A stretch of DNA of 64,000 nt from an uncultured Caldilineaceae bacterium (GCA_951813625.1 CATOTS010000008.1:1-64000); one strand, 5' to 3'. Numbered from the stretch's first letter, positions 16,277 through 25,602 are shown. Translations and numbers: made by a program. The notes: a model not told the origin generated them from the sequence alone.

Positions 16277-17821
16277 CTAGTCGAGATGGAGCATGTAGAT
16301 TTTCCCGTCTGCATAGCCTACGGCGTAGACGTTTCCCTCTTCGTCCGAGCCGATACTGCCGACGGGAACGCCAACGTTGATAAGGTGCTCGCGCGTCCAA
16401 TTGCCATCTCGTTGCAGTCGCAATGCCCACACTTTGCCAGAGCAGAAGTCGGCAAAGATGAACGCGCCTTGGTGTACAGCGCCGCCGACGATTGCGCAGC
16501 CCTGGTCTCTGCCGTATGTCGTTACAGGCCTGGTCGCGGATTCAAGCTCGCACATGCCGGTCTTGCCCTCACCCTCCCAACAGGGCCAGCCGTAATTTGC
16601 GCCACCCGTTTGCGTGGGCTGGTAGTTCATCTCTTCGCGCGTGTTTTCGCCGGTGTCGGGAATGAACAGGTCTCCTGTTCGCCGGTCGAATGCGATGCCC
16701 CAGGGGTTGCGCAGACCCAGAGCCCAGATCTCAGGAGCGTAGCCGGGTGTCGATACAAATGGATTGCTAGGCGGGATCGCGTACGGTCCGGCGCCCGACG
16801 AAACATCAACGCGCAGGATTTTGCCCTGCATTGAGGCAGGGTCTTGGGGGGATCCTGGAAAAGAATAGAAACTGTTATGGCCGTCGCCGACAGCGACATA
16901 GAGGTAGTCATCGTCAGGGCCAAAAGCAAGTGTGCCTACAGGATGCAATTTTGCAAGCTGCTCAAAGGAGAGAAGGATTTCCTCACTGTCGGGATCGGCA
17001 CTGTCCGCGTTGGCGCGGTGAACCGAAAAGCGGCTGATCGTATTGTACCCTGCCGCGTTTGTGTAGGAGACATAGAATCGGCCTGACCGGTCGTAGTCAG
17101 GAGGAAAGGCGATGCCGTGCAATCCGACTTGCTGATATACAAGAACGTTGCCGGAGATATCCAGGAATGGGTCCTTCAAGAGCAGCCCATCCTTGACGAT
17201 GCGTATTCGGCCTCCCTGTTCGAGAACGAACAATCTGCCGCTGCCGTCCCCTGCATGCGTAACGTAGACGGGCCGGGACAGGCCTGATGCAAAGACGGAG
17301 AAATATGGCGGGGTAAGCCCCGATAAGCGCAGCTCTTTGTATGCAACCCAGCCCTGGTGGCGGGTGGTCTGGATGCGGACCTTGCTGGCAAAACGGGGCG
17401 GATCGATACTGAGCGTGAAGGTGTCGCCGTCAACGGCGTTCTCGGTGTCGAAGCGGTGCCAGACCACGATGTCGCCCTCGGCGTTCTCAAGGCTGATCTT
17501 GTGCTTGGCCGGCCCGGGGGCCACCTGCGATACAGTCAATTCGATCTTTGCCACCTTCACCGGCTCAGGGAAGTTCAACTCGAACCACTGTGGGGCAAAG
17601 TCGTCGGCGGACCACCATGTGTCGATGTCCCGGTCGACTGCGAAATGCTGATTCCAGCTGCCGTCGGAGACCGCGACCGAGCCGAGGTTTGTGATGTCAG
17701 CCAAGTTTCGGGCTGATGGCGCCGGCGGGCCGGGAACTGGGGCGCAGGCCGTCAAGAGCAGTGACGCAAGCAATGTGGTCAGGCCCATACCGATCGCCCA
17801 CAGCCGGGCTCGTGTTTTCAA
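16277..17821 (-). CDS. PQQ-type sugar dehydrogenase lipoprotein with N-terminal discoidin-like domain
   Basis: A 514-residue exported lipoprotein (signal LTTLLASLLLTACAPVP, lipobox LTAC). Residues about 45-165 form a jelly-roll domain of the discoidin/F5-F8 kind, with the pattern DRDIDTWWSADDF and VAKIELTVS, likely to bind sugars. Residues about 170-514 match soluble glucose/sorbosone dehydrogenase: GLSRPVYVTHAGDGSGRLFVLEQ, GLHGIAFPPDY with the catalytic His, and GLRNPWGIAFDRRTGDLFIPDTGEN for cofactor binding, in a beta-propeller. The start is TTG. It probably oxidises sugars outside the membrane; the PQQ cofactor is assumed from the family, not shown. Confidence 0.88.
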   Translation of the reverse strand: MKTRARLWAIGMGLTTLLASLLLTACAPVPGPPAPSARNLADITNLGSVAVSDGSWNQHFAVDRDIDTWWSADDFAPQWFELNFPEPVKVAKIELTVSQVAPGPAKHKISLENAEGDIVVWHRFDTENAVDGDTFTLSIDPPRFASKVRIQTTRHQGWVAYKELRLSGLTPPYFSVFASGLSRPVYVTHAGDGSGRLFVLEQGGRIRIVKDGLLLKDPFLDISGNVLVYQQVGLHGIAFPPDYDRSGRFYVSYTNAAGYNTISRFSVHRANADSADPDSEEILLSFEQLAKLHPVGTLAFGPDDDYLYVAVGDGHNSFYSFPGSPQDPASMQGKILRVDVSSGAGPYAIPPSNPFVSTPGYAPEIWALGLRNPWGIAFDRRTGDLFIPDTGENTREEMNYQPTQTGGANYGWPCWEGEGKTGMCELESATRPVTTYGRDQGCAIVGGAVHQGAFIFADFCSGKVWALRLQRDGNWTREHLINVGVPVGSIGSDEEGNVYAVGYADGKIYMLHLD

Positions 17822-17857
17822 GGCGGGTCACTGGATGTGTGTTGACCGACAGACGCA

Positions 17858-18015
17858 GTGGACGGCCGGTCTGTCCCGTGTGCTGATAGAGCGGCGCAGC
17901 CGGGTGCCGCGGCGTTGCGACGTTCTTTTCGTCATCAGTCCTGGGTGGCCGGGATTCGCAGCCGGGCGGCGAGGTGGGGGAAGAGAGAACGGAGCGCCGC
18001 TGGCAGGAGAGCCGG
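17858..18015 (+). repeat. Shared upstream region, copy 1
   Basis: The stretch before the sugar dehydrogenase (GGCCGGTCTGTCCCGTGTGC, TAGAGCGGCGCAG, CCGGGCGGCGAGGTGGGGGA, AGAGAGAACG) aligns over some 150 bp with 19345-19500 before the next lipoprotein gene. Both copies sit the same distance from the start codons. They may hold a shared promoter, or be a duplication remnant. Confidence 0.65.
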
Positions 18016-18129
18016 AAAGAAGTTACCACGAATTCGGCTGAGCGTCAAGGTGGTTCGGCGCCGGCCGGCGCCGTTGGAGGAAGGGTTTGTAGTTCTCGGC
18101 GCTGCACCACTGGCAGCGCGCGCGGCGGG

Positions 18130-18285
18130 GCCGGACTGGGAAGTTTGCTGGGTGTGCTGCTGCGGACGGGGGTGGAGACCGCCGCGGGGAGTTCCATTTC
18201 TCCCGGGTTCACGCGCAGTTGGGGAGGGTCAGAGGCCTGGAAGGCGAATTGTCGTCAGTTGCCCATTTCTCGGTCGACGCTTGCG
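18130..18285 (+). repeat. About 150-bp dispersed repeat, copy 2
   Basis: Partner of 15720-15875. Within this otherwise gene-free gap (17822-18559) a shorter repeat, GCTTGCGCGYACAGGSGGCTGGCC, also occurs twice (about 18282 and 18399). Confidence 0.6.
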
Positions 18286-18559
18286 CGTACAGGCGGCTGG
18301 CCGGTCCAGTCTATCTGCGTTATGCTCCTGTCTTAACCTGGCCGCCCCCCGTTCCGCTGGGGGAGACTTGCGCGAATGCCGCAAAACCCCGGGTTGTAAC
18401 GCTTGCGCGCACAGGGGGCTGGCCAGGTCTCTCTCGTCGCAGTCCGGCGGCGGGTCGGAGCTCGCGCCCGCCAACCCGGAGATGTTTGTGTTCATCGCGG
18501 CGACCGCAACCGCGACGGTGGGCCGTAGCCGGACTTTGGTTCTCCTTGCGGCGCCTCCC

Positions 18560-19312
18560 TTATCCGTCCTTCAGTTTGCCGTGACATCCTGCAGCGAAAT
18601 GTGCGAGTGCATTGTACGTTGCCGGAGCCTCCAGCCCCTGCCCATCGAGCTGTAAGAAAATCCAAAAAGTCATGTTGAAAAGGTGCCATCGGGCCGCGGT
18701 CAGTTCACCCGCGGTCAGCTCCTCCTCGTCCATACCAGCGGGCAGGCCGTGCGCCTCTACGCACGGCAAAAACTCCTGAAGCAGCTCGATGTATTCGTCG
18801 GTTGCGTCCTCGTTCGCGTCGAATGAAGCGAACAGACCGGCGAAGTCGTGCAAGCCCGCCGCCGCGGGCCGCGGTGTTGGCGTATTCGTCTGGCCCTCGC
18901 GTCCGTCCCGGCATATATCAACCGAGGCTGCGAGCAGGTTGTAGTTGGAAGGGGACTCCAGCTTGGGCAAATTGGAGGTAAAGGGGGCCGAAAGGATGGC
19001 GCTGACCCAGAACCAGTGGGCAGCGGCCGCCTCACCGTCGCTGAGCGACGACTCTTCTATGGTTTCGGCGAGGGCATTGTCTGCGATGCACCCTCTGAGT
19101 TCGTGAAGCAACTCGGCGTACTCGTCGATTGCAGCCTGGTACGCACCGGTTGGGTCCTCATTCTCGTCCATTTTGGCGAACAGACCGGCGAAGTCACGCA
19201 GGCCTGTCACCATGGGCTGCGGCGTAGGCGTAGGCGTAGGCTCAATCGGTTGGCAGCCGGCAAGCAGGACCAGCAAGGCGGCGGCCGCGCCCACGCGGGT
19301 TCCTCTTCTCAA
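18560..19312 (-). CDS. Lipoprotein with two copies of an unrecognised helical domain
   Basis: The product reads from a TTG at 19312: a signal peptide (RVGAAAALLVLLAGCQPIEP, lipobox LAGC) and then a Thr-Pro linker (TPTPTPQP). Two related helical segments of about 100 residues follow. The first begins GLRDFAGLFAKMDENEDPTG and the second GLHDFAGLFASFDANEDATD; each has a conserved Cys, a GEL/GEAAAARW helix and a final Cys near NALAHFAAGC or NLLAASVDIC. The halves share a Thr-Pro linker, so the protein is an internal duplication. I know no family for it. It lies beyond the sugar dehydrogenase and shares its upstream repeat. GGGGG lies just before the TTG. Confidence 0.7.
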   Translation of the reverse strand: MRRGTRVGAAAALLVLLAGCQPIEPTPTPTPQPMVTGLRDFAGLFAKMDENEDPTGAYQAAIDEYAELLHELRGCIADNALAETIEESSLSDGEAAAAHWFWVSAILSAPFTSNLPKLESPSNYNLLAASVDICRDGREGQTNTPTPRPAAAGLHDFAGLFASFDANEDATDEYIELLQEFLPCVEAHGLPAGMDEEELTAGELTAARWHLFNMTFWIFLQLDGQGLEAPATYNALAHFAAGCHGKLKDG

Positions 19313-19344
19313 GCGGCGTCCCCCTGAGTGTGCTGGCGGACCGG

Positions 19345-19500
19345 CGCTGTAGGTGGCCGGTCCATCCCGTGTGTTGCTAGAGCAGCGCAGATGGCGGCGC
19401 GGCATTATGCCCGTTGCTCGCCATCTGTCACTGTCTGCCGGGAATATCGGCCGGGCGGCGAGGAGAGGAAAGAGAGAACGAAATGCCGCCGGCCAGAGGG
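19345..19500 (+). repeat. Shared upstream region, copy 2
   Basis: Aligned with 17858-18015: GGCCGGTCCATCCCGTGTGT, TAGAGCAGCGCAG, GGCCGGGCGGCGAGGAGAGG, AAAGAGAGAACG. It sits upstream of the lipoprotein start at 19312. Confidence 0.65.
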
Positions 19501-19560
19501 CAGTCCCATAAAGTAGCACAGGGGCGCGTTGTGGTCAAAGCCAGGATCTCTTGGGGGGTC

Positions 19561-20232
19561 TGCAGTCCAGAATTGGGGTACAAATCCCAGTACCTCATGT
19601 AGCAACCGAGTCATAGCCCGTCCATTGCGCATCCTCTGGCGGAGTGGCGGAATACGCTTTCCTTTATCCTTTTGGACGGTCGGGCCTGCGGCCCTCCCTT
19701 GTGCGGGGGGACTCCCCCCGCAACGCCCCCCCCCCTGACACCCCTCCTCCCGCCAGTTGTGGGTTCTTATGTGGCCCTGCGCAACCGGCCGCCCAGCGTC
19801 CGCCGTTGTGCCCGCGCGATTCCAGCCTGTCGCCACCGCGCCGCGCGCCTATACGGCCGTATGTGCGCGTCCCCCGCCGCTCGCGCGCCCGACCGCCAGG
19901 CGCCTCCCCCTGCAGTCCCTGGCCACTGGCCACTGGCCACTGCTGTTTGGACGGTCGGGCCTTCGGCCCCTTGTGCGGGGGGACTCCCCCCGCAACGCCC
20001 CCCTGATGTTCACGCCCCGCCGGGTGAGGGGTCAACGCAGCCCTGCGCTAGCTGCAGCCCTGCGCTACCCGCGGCCCAGCGCGCCGCCCCCAGTTCAGCG
20101 AACGCCGCGGCCGTCGTAGGGGCAGGCCTTGTGCCTGCCCAACGATCCCCCCCAAAGCTGGCAGACAACGCCAGCCACCGCTGGCATGAAGTCCCTCCCC
20201 AAACGATTCCCACCCTAAAAGTGGGATGCACC
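19561..20232 (+). repeat. Long interspersed repeat (family 2), copy 2 (expanded)
   Basis: This starts AGTCCAGAATTGGGGTACAA and ends near GATTCCCACCCTAAAAGTGG. It is about 300 bp longer than its relatives because the middle is expanded: it holds two copies of the hairpin core (about 19674-19735 and 19949-20004). The motif GTAGGGGCAGGCCTTGTGCC is at about 20116-20139. Confidence 0.75.
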
Positions 20233-20402
20233 CGCGGTGGCTGTCAGACTTGCACAGCTCCGATAATTTGGTACAATTGTTCTAAGATCGAGCTTAGATC
20301 CAGGCCGACCGCCATAAAATTGCGCGGTAAGTGCAGGATTCCGGCGCCTGGCGATGATGTGGGTTCCCTCGGACGTAGCCAAACCGAGCTAGGGCGCCAT
20401 TC

Positions 20403-20689
20403 GTAACTACTAAGCCACATATCGTATCGGTCTCGACCAGTCTTCCATCCCCGCCGCCGTTCAGATTATCTGATTGTGTATTTGGTTGGCAGCCGCCACG
20501 TTGGATAGGCCGCACTGCAGGAATGACGACGTACCGTCGGTGAGCGCTGGTTTTGGAGGGGGGCGTTGCGGGGGGACTCCCCCCGCACAAGGGAGGGCCG
20601 CAGGCCCGACCGCCCAACAAGCAAGGAGAGAGAAAACACCTTCGCTCGCCCCGTTCATGGTCGCAGACTGATAGCGGCTGAGTAGTTAC
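20403..20689 (+). mobile_element. MITE-like element, copy 3
   Basis: This 287-bp copy starts GTAACTACTAAGCC and ends GCTGAGTAGTTAC, with an exact 8-bp duplication CGCCATTC on either side (20395-20402 and 20690-20697). It is shorter than the other copies by about 20 bp because of an internal deletion near the 3' side. Its position is just upstream of the type II methyltransferase gene. Confidence 0.88.
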
Positions 20690-20854
20690 CGCCATTCAAT
20701 TGGACGGGCATTGTGTACGAGTTTGCCGCGGTCCTTGTCTTGGGGCAAAGTGCTCGCTAAATCAGCCGGAACTCTTCGCCGGCCTCACGACCATTTTTTG
20801 CAGCAGAACGCGCGTTGGTCTCCTTGGTCGAAGTTCCACTTGGAGGGTCCTACA

Positions 20855-21793
20855 TTGAACACGGAGAAGAAGCGCACCAAGACAGCCTCATTTGGAGTGA
20901 ACGGGCGTCGGGGTCACGATTCGTCGGCTTACTACGCGAGGCGCATCAATGAGGAAGCGTCACCGATCAAGAAGAAGCCGACCGTCTATTCCGAGAATCC
21001 GCTGCCGGATCACTTAGTGAATCGCGTGCTGCTGGATACCTGCGTTTCACCTGACAAGAGCAATCGTCTGCCTCCCCGAAGTGTGCATCTGATGGTGACG
21101 TCACCCCCGTACGCCGTGGGCAAGGACTACGATGAAGACCTGTCATTGTCTGAATACCGCAAGCTGCTCAAAGGTGCGTGGAAGGAGACGCGGCGGGTCC
21201 TGGTGCCGGGCGGAAGAGTCTGCATCAATGTTGCGAATATCGGCCGAAAGCCATACATCCCTCTGCATGCCTACATCATTCAGGATATGGAACGGCTGGG
21301 ATTCTTGATGCGTGGAGAAATCATCTGGGATAAAGGCAGTAGCGCCGGTAGTTCCACTGCTTGGGGAAGTTGGAGGTCCGCGTCAAATCCCTGCATAAGA
21401 GACCAACATGAATACATTCTGGTGTTCAGCAAAGGCAGCTACCAGCGCCCTAAAGTGGACGAGCGCGCAGATACGATCGGACGCGACGACTTTCTCGACC
21501 TTACCCGAAGCATTTGGCATATGACCGCAGAATCTGCCAAGCGGGTTGGTCATCCAGCCCCGTTTCCCGTGGAACTGCCCCGGCGTTGCATCGAAATGTA
21601 CACATATACAGACGAAGTCATTTTCGATCCGTTTATGGGCAGCGGCACGACCGGAGTAGCGGCCATCCAGAGTGGCAGACGTTTCATCGGCTATGAAACT
21701 GACGCTGACTACCAACAGCGGGCAACCCGACGCATCAACGCTACGCAATTGGACTTTCGAAATGAACTCCTTGTTGGCGAATCTGCTGGCTAA
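20855..21793 (+). CDS. Type II DNA methyltransferase (beta-class N4-cytosine or N6-adenine type)
   Basis: A 312-residue amino-methyltransferase. TSPPY (residues 82-86) is the catalytic motif IV, and DPFMGSGTTGVAAIQ (residues 258-272) is motif I, the SAM site. Finding motif IV before motif I marks the beta class. The order and the SPPY form fit enzymes that make N4-methylcytosine or N6-methyladenine; which base cannot be settled here. I chose a TTG start at 20855, preceded by TGGAGGG. The longer frame from 20711 has no homologous residues. The start lies 165 bp beyond the MITE-like element. The endonuclease gene follows in the same direction. Confidence 0.9.
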   Translation: MNTEKKRTKTASFGVNGRRGHDSSAYYARRINEEASPIKKKPTVYSENPLPDHLVNRVLLDTCVSPDKSNRLPPRSVHLMVTSPPYAVGKDYDEDLSLSEYRKLLKGAWKETRRVLVPGGRVCINVANIGRKPYIPLHAYIIQDMERLGFLMRGEIIWDKGSSAGSSTAWGSWRSASNPCIRDQHEYILVFSKGSYQRPKVDERADTIGRDDFLDLTRSIWHMTAESAKRVGHPAPFPVELPRRCIEMYTYTDEVIFDPFMGSGTTGVAAIQSGRRFIGYETDADYQQRATRRINATQLDFRNELLVGESAG

Positions 21794-21824
21794 CGAAACT
21801 GCTGTAGAGACCCTTCGGTAGGGG

Positions 21825-22418
21825 TTGCCTCTTGCCTTTGAGAAAGCTGACATCGAATCAAGCCGGGTAAGGTTAAATAAACGTACAGGTTTGGCCCATT
21901 CAGCGACTGGCCAGGAAGTCGGCGTTTTGCGCGAAAGGGTTCTTCTCGGATTTCTGATCAGTCAACTGGGCGAAGCCAATGTGCAGCTGCCCTCTCCCGC
22001 TGCATCGATGGTAGACGCGTCGCTGGGAGGGGAGCCCCTTGAGATCAAGACGGTTACAGGTAGGGGTCTCGTTACAGCGAAATGGACCTCTGACAACAGG
22101 TCAGTCGATCAAGTATTCGAGGAGTTTTCCTTCACTTCAGACATGCTGCTGGTCCGCATCTGGTGGGACAGCTACCAGGACAGCGTGTTCTACATTCCCT
22201 TCGAAGTTCTGGACGAGGCGACGACCGCAGTTCCCGATTTCCTGCAAAGTCAAAGGGGTACGAACAACCGGGGTGTCAAAGTCAAAGATGCCTTCATGAA
22301 GCAAGTCGAGCGGCATGACGGTACCGTCAGAGTACCCATTCACTGGCGACGAGGCGACCAGGACATTCAAGCCCCGATCGTCAGGTATGTCCGCTATTGG
22401 ACCGAGCGTAGATTCTAG
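21825..22418 (+). CDS. Probable type II restriction endonuclease (ThaI-like, tentative)
   Basis: This 197-residue ORF lies directly behind the methyltransferase gene (31 bp gap), as restriction partners usually do. A PD-(D/E)xK-like pattern is visible: VDASLGGEPLEIKTVTG, with D64, E73 and K75. EVGVLRERVLLGFLISQLGE is the N-terminal helix. The size and the LEIKT core recall the ThaI restriction family, which recognises CGCG, but I could not check this. It starts with a TTG. The base composition is like its partner's. Cognate methylation by the upstream gene is inferred. Confidence 0.65.
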   Translation: MPLAFEKADIESSRVRLNKRTGLAHSATGQEVGVLRERVLLGFLISQLGEANVQLPSPAASMVDASLGGEPLEIKTVTGRGLVTAKWTSDNRSVDQVFEEFSFTSDMLLVRIWWDSYQDSVFYIPFEVLDEATTAVPDFLQSQRGTNNRGVKVKDAFMKQVERHDGTVRVPIHWRRGDQDIQAPIVRYVRYWTERRF

Positions 22419-22572
22419 TCGAGGGCTCAGCGTGTGCTTTGGCAAAGAAACACTGTCCCGCGCGCGAAAATGGGATGACGTTTGAAAACACCAGTCAGAA
22501 CGACACGCTGGTCGAACAGATTGTAACCGACCATATTGAGATTGACAGGCAGTTCCTTCGTAGCGGGTGCAT

Positions 22573-22931
22573 TCCAAAATCAGGGTACAAATCCCTACAC
22601 CTCATGTAGCAGCGGAGTCACAGCCGCCCCCCGGCAGTTCCTGGCAACTGGCCAATGCCGTTCTGGACGGTCGGGCCTGCGGCCCTCCCTTGTGCGGGGG
22701 GACTCCCCCCGCAACGCCCCCCTGATGTTCACGCCCCGCCGGGTGTGGGGTCAATGCAGCCGTGTGCAACCAGCGGCCCAACGCGCCGCCCCTAAATCGG
22801 CGAACGCCGCGGTCGTCGTAGGGGCAGGCCTTGTGCCTGCCCTGGGCCCCACAAAGCTGGTCGATAACTCCAGCCACCGCTGGCATGAAGTCCCCGCCAG
22901 GCGATTCCTACCCCAAAAGAGGGCTGCGCCC
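22573..22931 (+). repeat. Long interspersed repeat (family 2), copy 3
   Basis: This starts TCCAAAATCAGGGTACAAAT and ends near AAAAGAGGGCTGCGCC. The hairpin core is at about 22665-22724, and GTAGGGGCAGGCCTTGTGCC at about 22819-22838. The rest of 22419-22572 shows no gene. Confidence 0.75.
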
Positions 22932-23005
22932 TTTTCGGGAGTGTCAAAGGGCGGTGAAGTTGTCGTATATGGCATGTCGACTGCCGCCAGAGTATGGCGG
23001 CAATT

Positions 23006-23212
23006 CTATTTGAGAAGGAGATTCGCAGCTTGAAAGAGGGCACTGATCAATAGACCGAAGGCTGCGATAATCAAACCCAACAGGGTATATCGATAACTAT
23101 TCTTGAGATGTCGATTTTCGTATTGTAGACGTTGCAAGTCGTTAGCAGCTTGCCATTCCATCCCTTCCTGGTGTTCAACAAAAAAGCAACTTTCCCGCCG
23201 GTCCTTTAGCAT
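23006..23212 (-). CDS. Small membrane protein, 68 residues
   Basis: The product has a charged N-terminus, a helix (AANDLQRLQYENRHLKNSY) and one clear transmembrane segment (TLLGLIIAAFGLLISALFQA, about residues 43-62). This resembles short coiled-coil/TM proteins of unknown role. It lies next to the first IS982 copy. No ribosome site is obvious and no family is recognised. Confidence 0.4.
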   Translation of the reverse strand: MLKDRRESCFFVEHQEGMEWQAANDLQRLQYENRHLKNSYRYTLLGLIIAAFGLLISALFQAANLLLK

Positions 23213-23323
23213 CTGATTCCCAAAGGGCTCTATCTCTGCAGCGCCTTTTTCATCATCTTGAGGCAGAAATGAAGTATTCCAGACCCTTCTATAGCATCCC
23301 TAAACGGATACCGTTTGCGGCTT

Positions 23324-24311
23324 AACCCGAGTTCGGAGTTAGATAAGGGCAGGCAAGAGAGCCAAGTCTTTGTCTGGGAAATGGAGAGATGGCTTCTTGG
23401 GTTGCCAAGTGTAGGCAATCAGCCCGGCGATGAGATTGACGATGAAGTTGGTTGGGCTCCGGTGGCGGGTGTGTTCAATCTGCGAGATATTCTTGAGCTG
23501 GTCAACGATGGTCTCAATGACGAAGCGTTTACGCGTGAGCAGTTTGTCTTCAAGAACAACGAGTCGATTCTGCATGTTTTTGCGGATGGGGGTAATCAAT
23601 TGCAGTCCGCGTGCGAAAAGTTGTTCAAAGAGAGCTTGGGAGAGATAGCCGCGGTCGCCGACCAACTTACCCCATAGGTTCTTGGTCATCTGCGGGACCG
23701 GTTTGCGGTCATCTATGTTGCCAGGCGTGAGTTGAACCGCCAGCAGTTCACCCTGGTCATTGACAATCAGATGGAGCTTGAAGCCATAGAACCATCCCAT
23801 GCTGCTCTTGCCGCGCTTGGCCACCTCGGCAAAGACGCGGTGGCGGACGATACGTCTGTTGTGGCAGACAGACAACGGGGTCGAATCAATGAAGGCCACC
23901 CCTGTCTTCTGGCCGAAGCGCACACGCAGATAGATACACATTGCGGGTAGGGCTGATGGCATTAACTCCACAAAGCGCGTGTAACTGACCAGAGCAGGGA
24001 ATTCACTACGCATATGCTCACACACGTGCTGCGTATAGTAGGCCTTGAAACTGCGATAACGCGATTGGTGAAAGTGAATCAAAATCGTCATCACTTCACT
24101 CAAGCTCAACCGCGGGACCGGCCCTCGCTTGCGAGTCACGTCTAACAGATTGGCATTCTCCCGTGTAGCCAACCACTGACAGAAATCATCGACATGACAG
24201 AACAGTTTGAGTATACTCATCACTGAGCACCTTTCCTTGCTGGAGAATTTGGTTTGCAGAACTTCAATTCTACCAGCTTGTTAAGGTGCTCACTTACTCC
24301 GAACTCAGGTT
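23324..24311 (-). mobile_element. IS982-family insertion sequence, copy 1
   Basis: About 990 bp, with terminal inverted repeats AACCCGAGTTCGGAGTTAG (left) and AACCTGAGTTCGGAGTAAG (right, on the other strand), 17 of 19 bases matching. One transposase gene fills the element. A second copy in the same orientation is at 24616-25602. I found no clear target duplication. Confidence 0.85.
23339..24223 (-). CDS. IS982-family transposase, copy 1
   Basis: A 294-residue DDE transposase that moves the element by cutting and rejoining DNA. The catalytic triad is visible: D113 ([12 protein letters not shown]), D190 (LVGDRGYLS) and E237 ([12 protein letters not shown]). The [31 protein letters not shown] strand is typical of IS982. 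The N-terminal helical region ends near residue 90. The frame is complete, so it could be active. It differs from copy 2 only in a few residues near the C-terminus ([14 protein letters not shown] against WQAKKPSLHLSDKD). Confidence 0.93.
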   Translation of the reverse strand: MMSILKLFCHVDDFCQWLATRENANLLDVTRKRGPVPRLSLSEVMTILIHFHQSRYRSFKAYYTQHVCEHMRSEFPALVSYTRFVELMPSALPAMCIYLRVRFGQKTGVAFIDSTPLSVCHNRRIVRHRVFAEVAKRGKSSMGWFYGFKLHLIVNDQGELLAVQLTPGNIDDRKPVPQMTKNLWGKLVGDRGYLSQALFEQLFARGLQLITPIRKNMQNRLVVLEDKLLTRKRFVIETIVDQLKNISQIEHTRHRSPTNFIVNLIAGLIAYTWQPKKPSLHFPDKDLALLPALI

Positions 24312-24325
24312 ACTTTAGGGGGAAC

Positions 24326-24571
24326 ATGGCTCCTCGCATCTTATTGGTTATAACCATCATCCTCTTGTTGGCAACTTTTGTTCTTATAAACGCAGGCCGA
24401 ATAGACGACGGGTCACTTGTGAGCAGGAGCCAATGTGATAAAGATCGTCTTTATTACAATCAGCACGAAAAGGAGTGCGACGTATATTTGTTCTATGCCC
24501 CAATCGTGCTGATTCCATTATGGCTGCTGTTGGCGTATGCGTGGGGTCTCATTTACGTCTCGAACAAATAA
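24326..24571 (+). CDS. Small two-TM membrane protein between IS copies
   Basis: The 81-residue product starts at 24326 (site AGGGGGAAC), begins MAPRILLVITIILLLATFVL and has a second hydrophobic stretch (YLFYAPIVLIPLWLLLAYAWGLIYV). Between them lies a charged Cys-containing loop. The two copies of the IS flank it in the same orientation, so the 300-bp block may be carried as a composite unit. No family is recognised. Confidence 0.5.
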   Translation: MAPRILLVITIILLLATFVLINAGRIDDGSLVSRSQCDKDRLYYNQHEKECDVYLFYAPIVLIPLWLLLAYAWGLIYVSNK

Positions 24572-24615
24572 CGCAATGAGAATCTATACAATTTCTCGAA
24601 CGCCTACACTTACTT

Positions 24616-25602
24616 AACCTGAGTTCGGAGTTAGATTAGGGCCGGTAAGAGAGCCAAGTCTTTGTCAGAGAGATGGAGAGATGGCTTCTTGGCTTGCCAA
24701 GTGTAGGCAATCAGACCGGCGATGAGATTGACGATGAAGTTGGTTGGGCTCCGGTGGCGGGTGTGTTCAATCTGCGAGATATTCTTGAGCTGGTCAACGA
24801 TGGTCTCAATGACGAAGCGTTTACGCGTGAGCAGTTTGTCTTCAAGAACAACGAGTCGATTCTGCATGTTTTTGCGGATGGGGGTAATCAATTGCAGTCC
24901 GCGTGCGAAAAGTTGTTCAAAGAGAGCTTGGGAGAGATAGCCGCGGTCGCCGACCAACTTACCCCATAGGTTCTTGGTCATCTGCGGGACCGGTTTGCGG
25001 TCATCTATGTTGCCAGGCGTGAGTTGAACCGCCAGCAGTTCACCCTGGTCATTGACAATCAGATGGAGCTTGAAGCCATAGAACCATCCCATGCTGCTCT
25101 TGCCGCGCTTGGCCACCTCGGCAAAGACGCGGTGGCGGACGATACGTCTGTTGTGGCAGACAGACAACGGGGTCGAATCAATGAAGGCCACCCCTGTCTT
25201 CTGGCCGAAGCGCACACGCAGATAGATACACATTGCGGGTAGGGCTGATGGCATTAACTCCACAAAGCGCGTGTAACTGACCAGAGCAGGGAATTCACTA
25301 CGCATATGCTCACACACGTGCTGCGTATAGTAGGCCTTGAAACTGCGATAACGCGATTGGTGAAAGTGAATCAAAATCGTCATCACTTCACTCAAGCTCA
25401 ACCGCGGGACCGGCCCTCGCTTGCGAGTCACGTCTAACAGATTGGCATTCTCCCGTGTAGCCAACCACTGACAGAAATCATCGACATGACAGAACAGTTT
25501 GAGTATACTCATCACTGAGCACCTTTCTTGGCTGGAGAATTTTTGTTGGCGAACTTCAATTCTACCAGCTTTGTAAGGTGCTCATTTACTCCGAATTCAG
25601 GT
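24616..25602 (-). mobile_element. IS982-family insertion sequence, copy 2
   Basis: This has the same layout as copy 1, with left end AACCTGAGTTCGGAGTTAG. The right end (ACTCCGAATTCAGGT) is slightly altered. The near-identity of the two elements shows a recent second insertion or duplication. Together with copy 1 it brackets a small membrane-protein gene. Confidence 0.85.
24631..25515 (-). CDS. IS982-family transposase, copy 2
   Basis: A 294-residue DDE transposase almost identical to copy 1, with the same catalytic D113, D190 and E237. The differences are confined to the last 25 or so residues and the extreme end. The frame is intact. The start codon lies about 90 bp inside the right inverted repeat, as in copy 1. 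Confidence 0.93.
   Translation of the reverse strand: MMSILKLFCHVDDFCQWLATRENANLLDVTRKRGPVPRLSLSEVMTILIHFHQSRYRSFKAYYTQHVCEHMRSEFPALVSYTRFVELMPSALPAMCIYLRVRFGQKTGVAFIDSTPLSVCHNRRIVRHRVFAEVAKRGKSSMGWFYGFKLHLIVNDQGELLAVQLTPGNIDDRKPVPQMTKNLWGKLVGDRGYLSQALFEQLFARGLQLITPIRKNMQNRLVVLEDKLLTRKRFVIETIVDQLKNISQIEHTRHRSPTNFIVNLIAGLIAYTWQAKKPSLHLSDKDLALLPALI

Noticed and set aside
23324..24311. Target duplication around IS982 copy 1
   Set aside because: The bases next to the two ends (GCGGCTT and ACTTTAG) do not match; I could not confirm a duplication.
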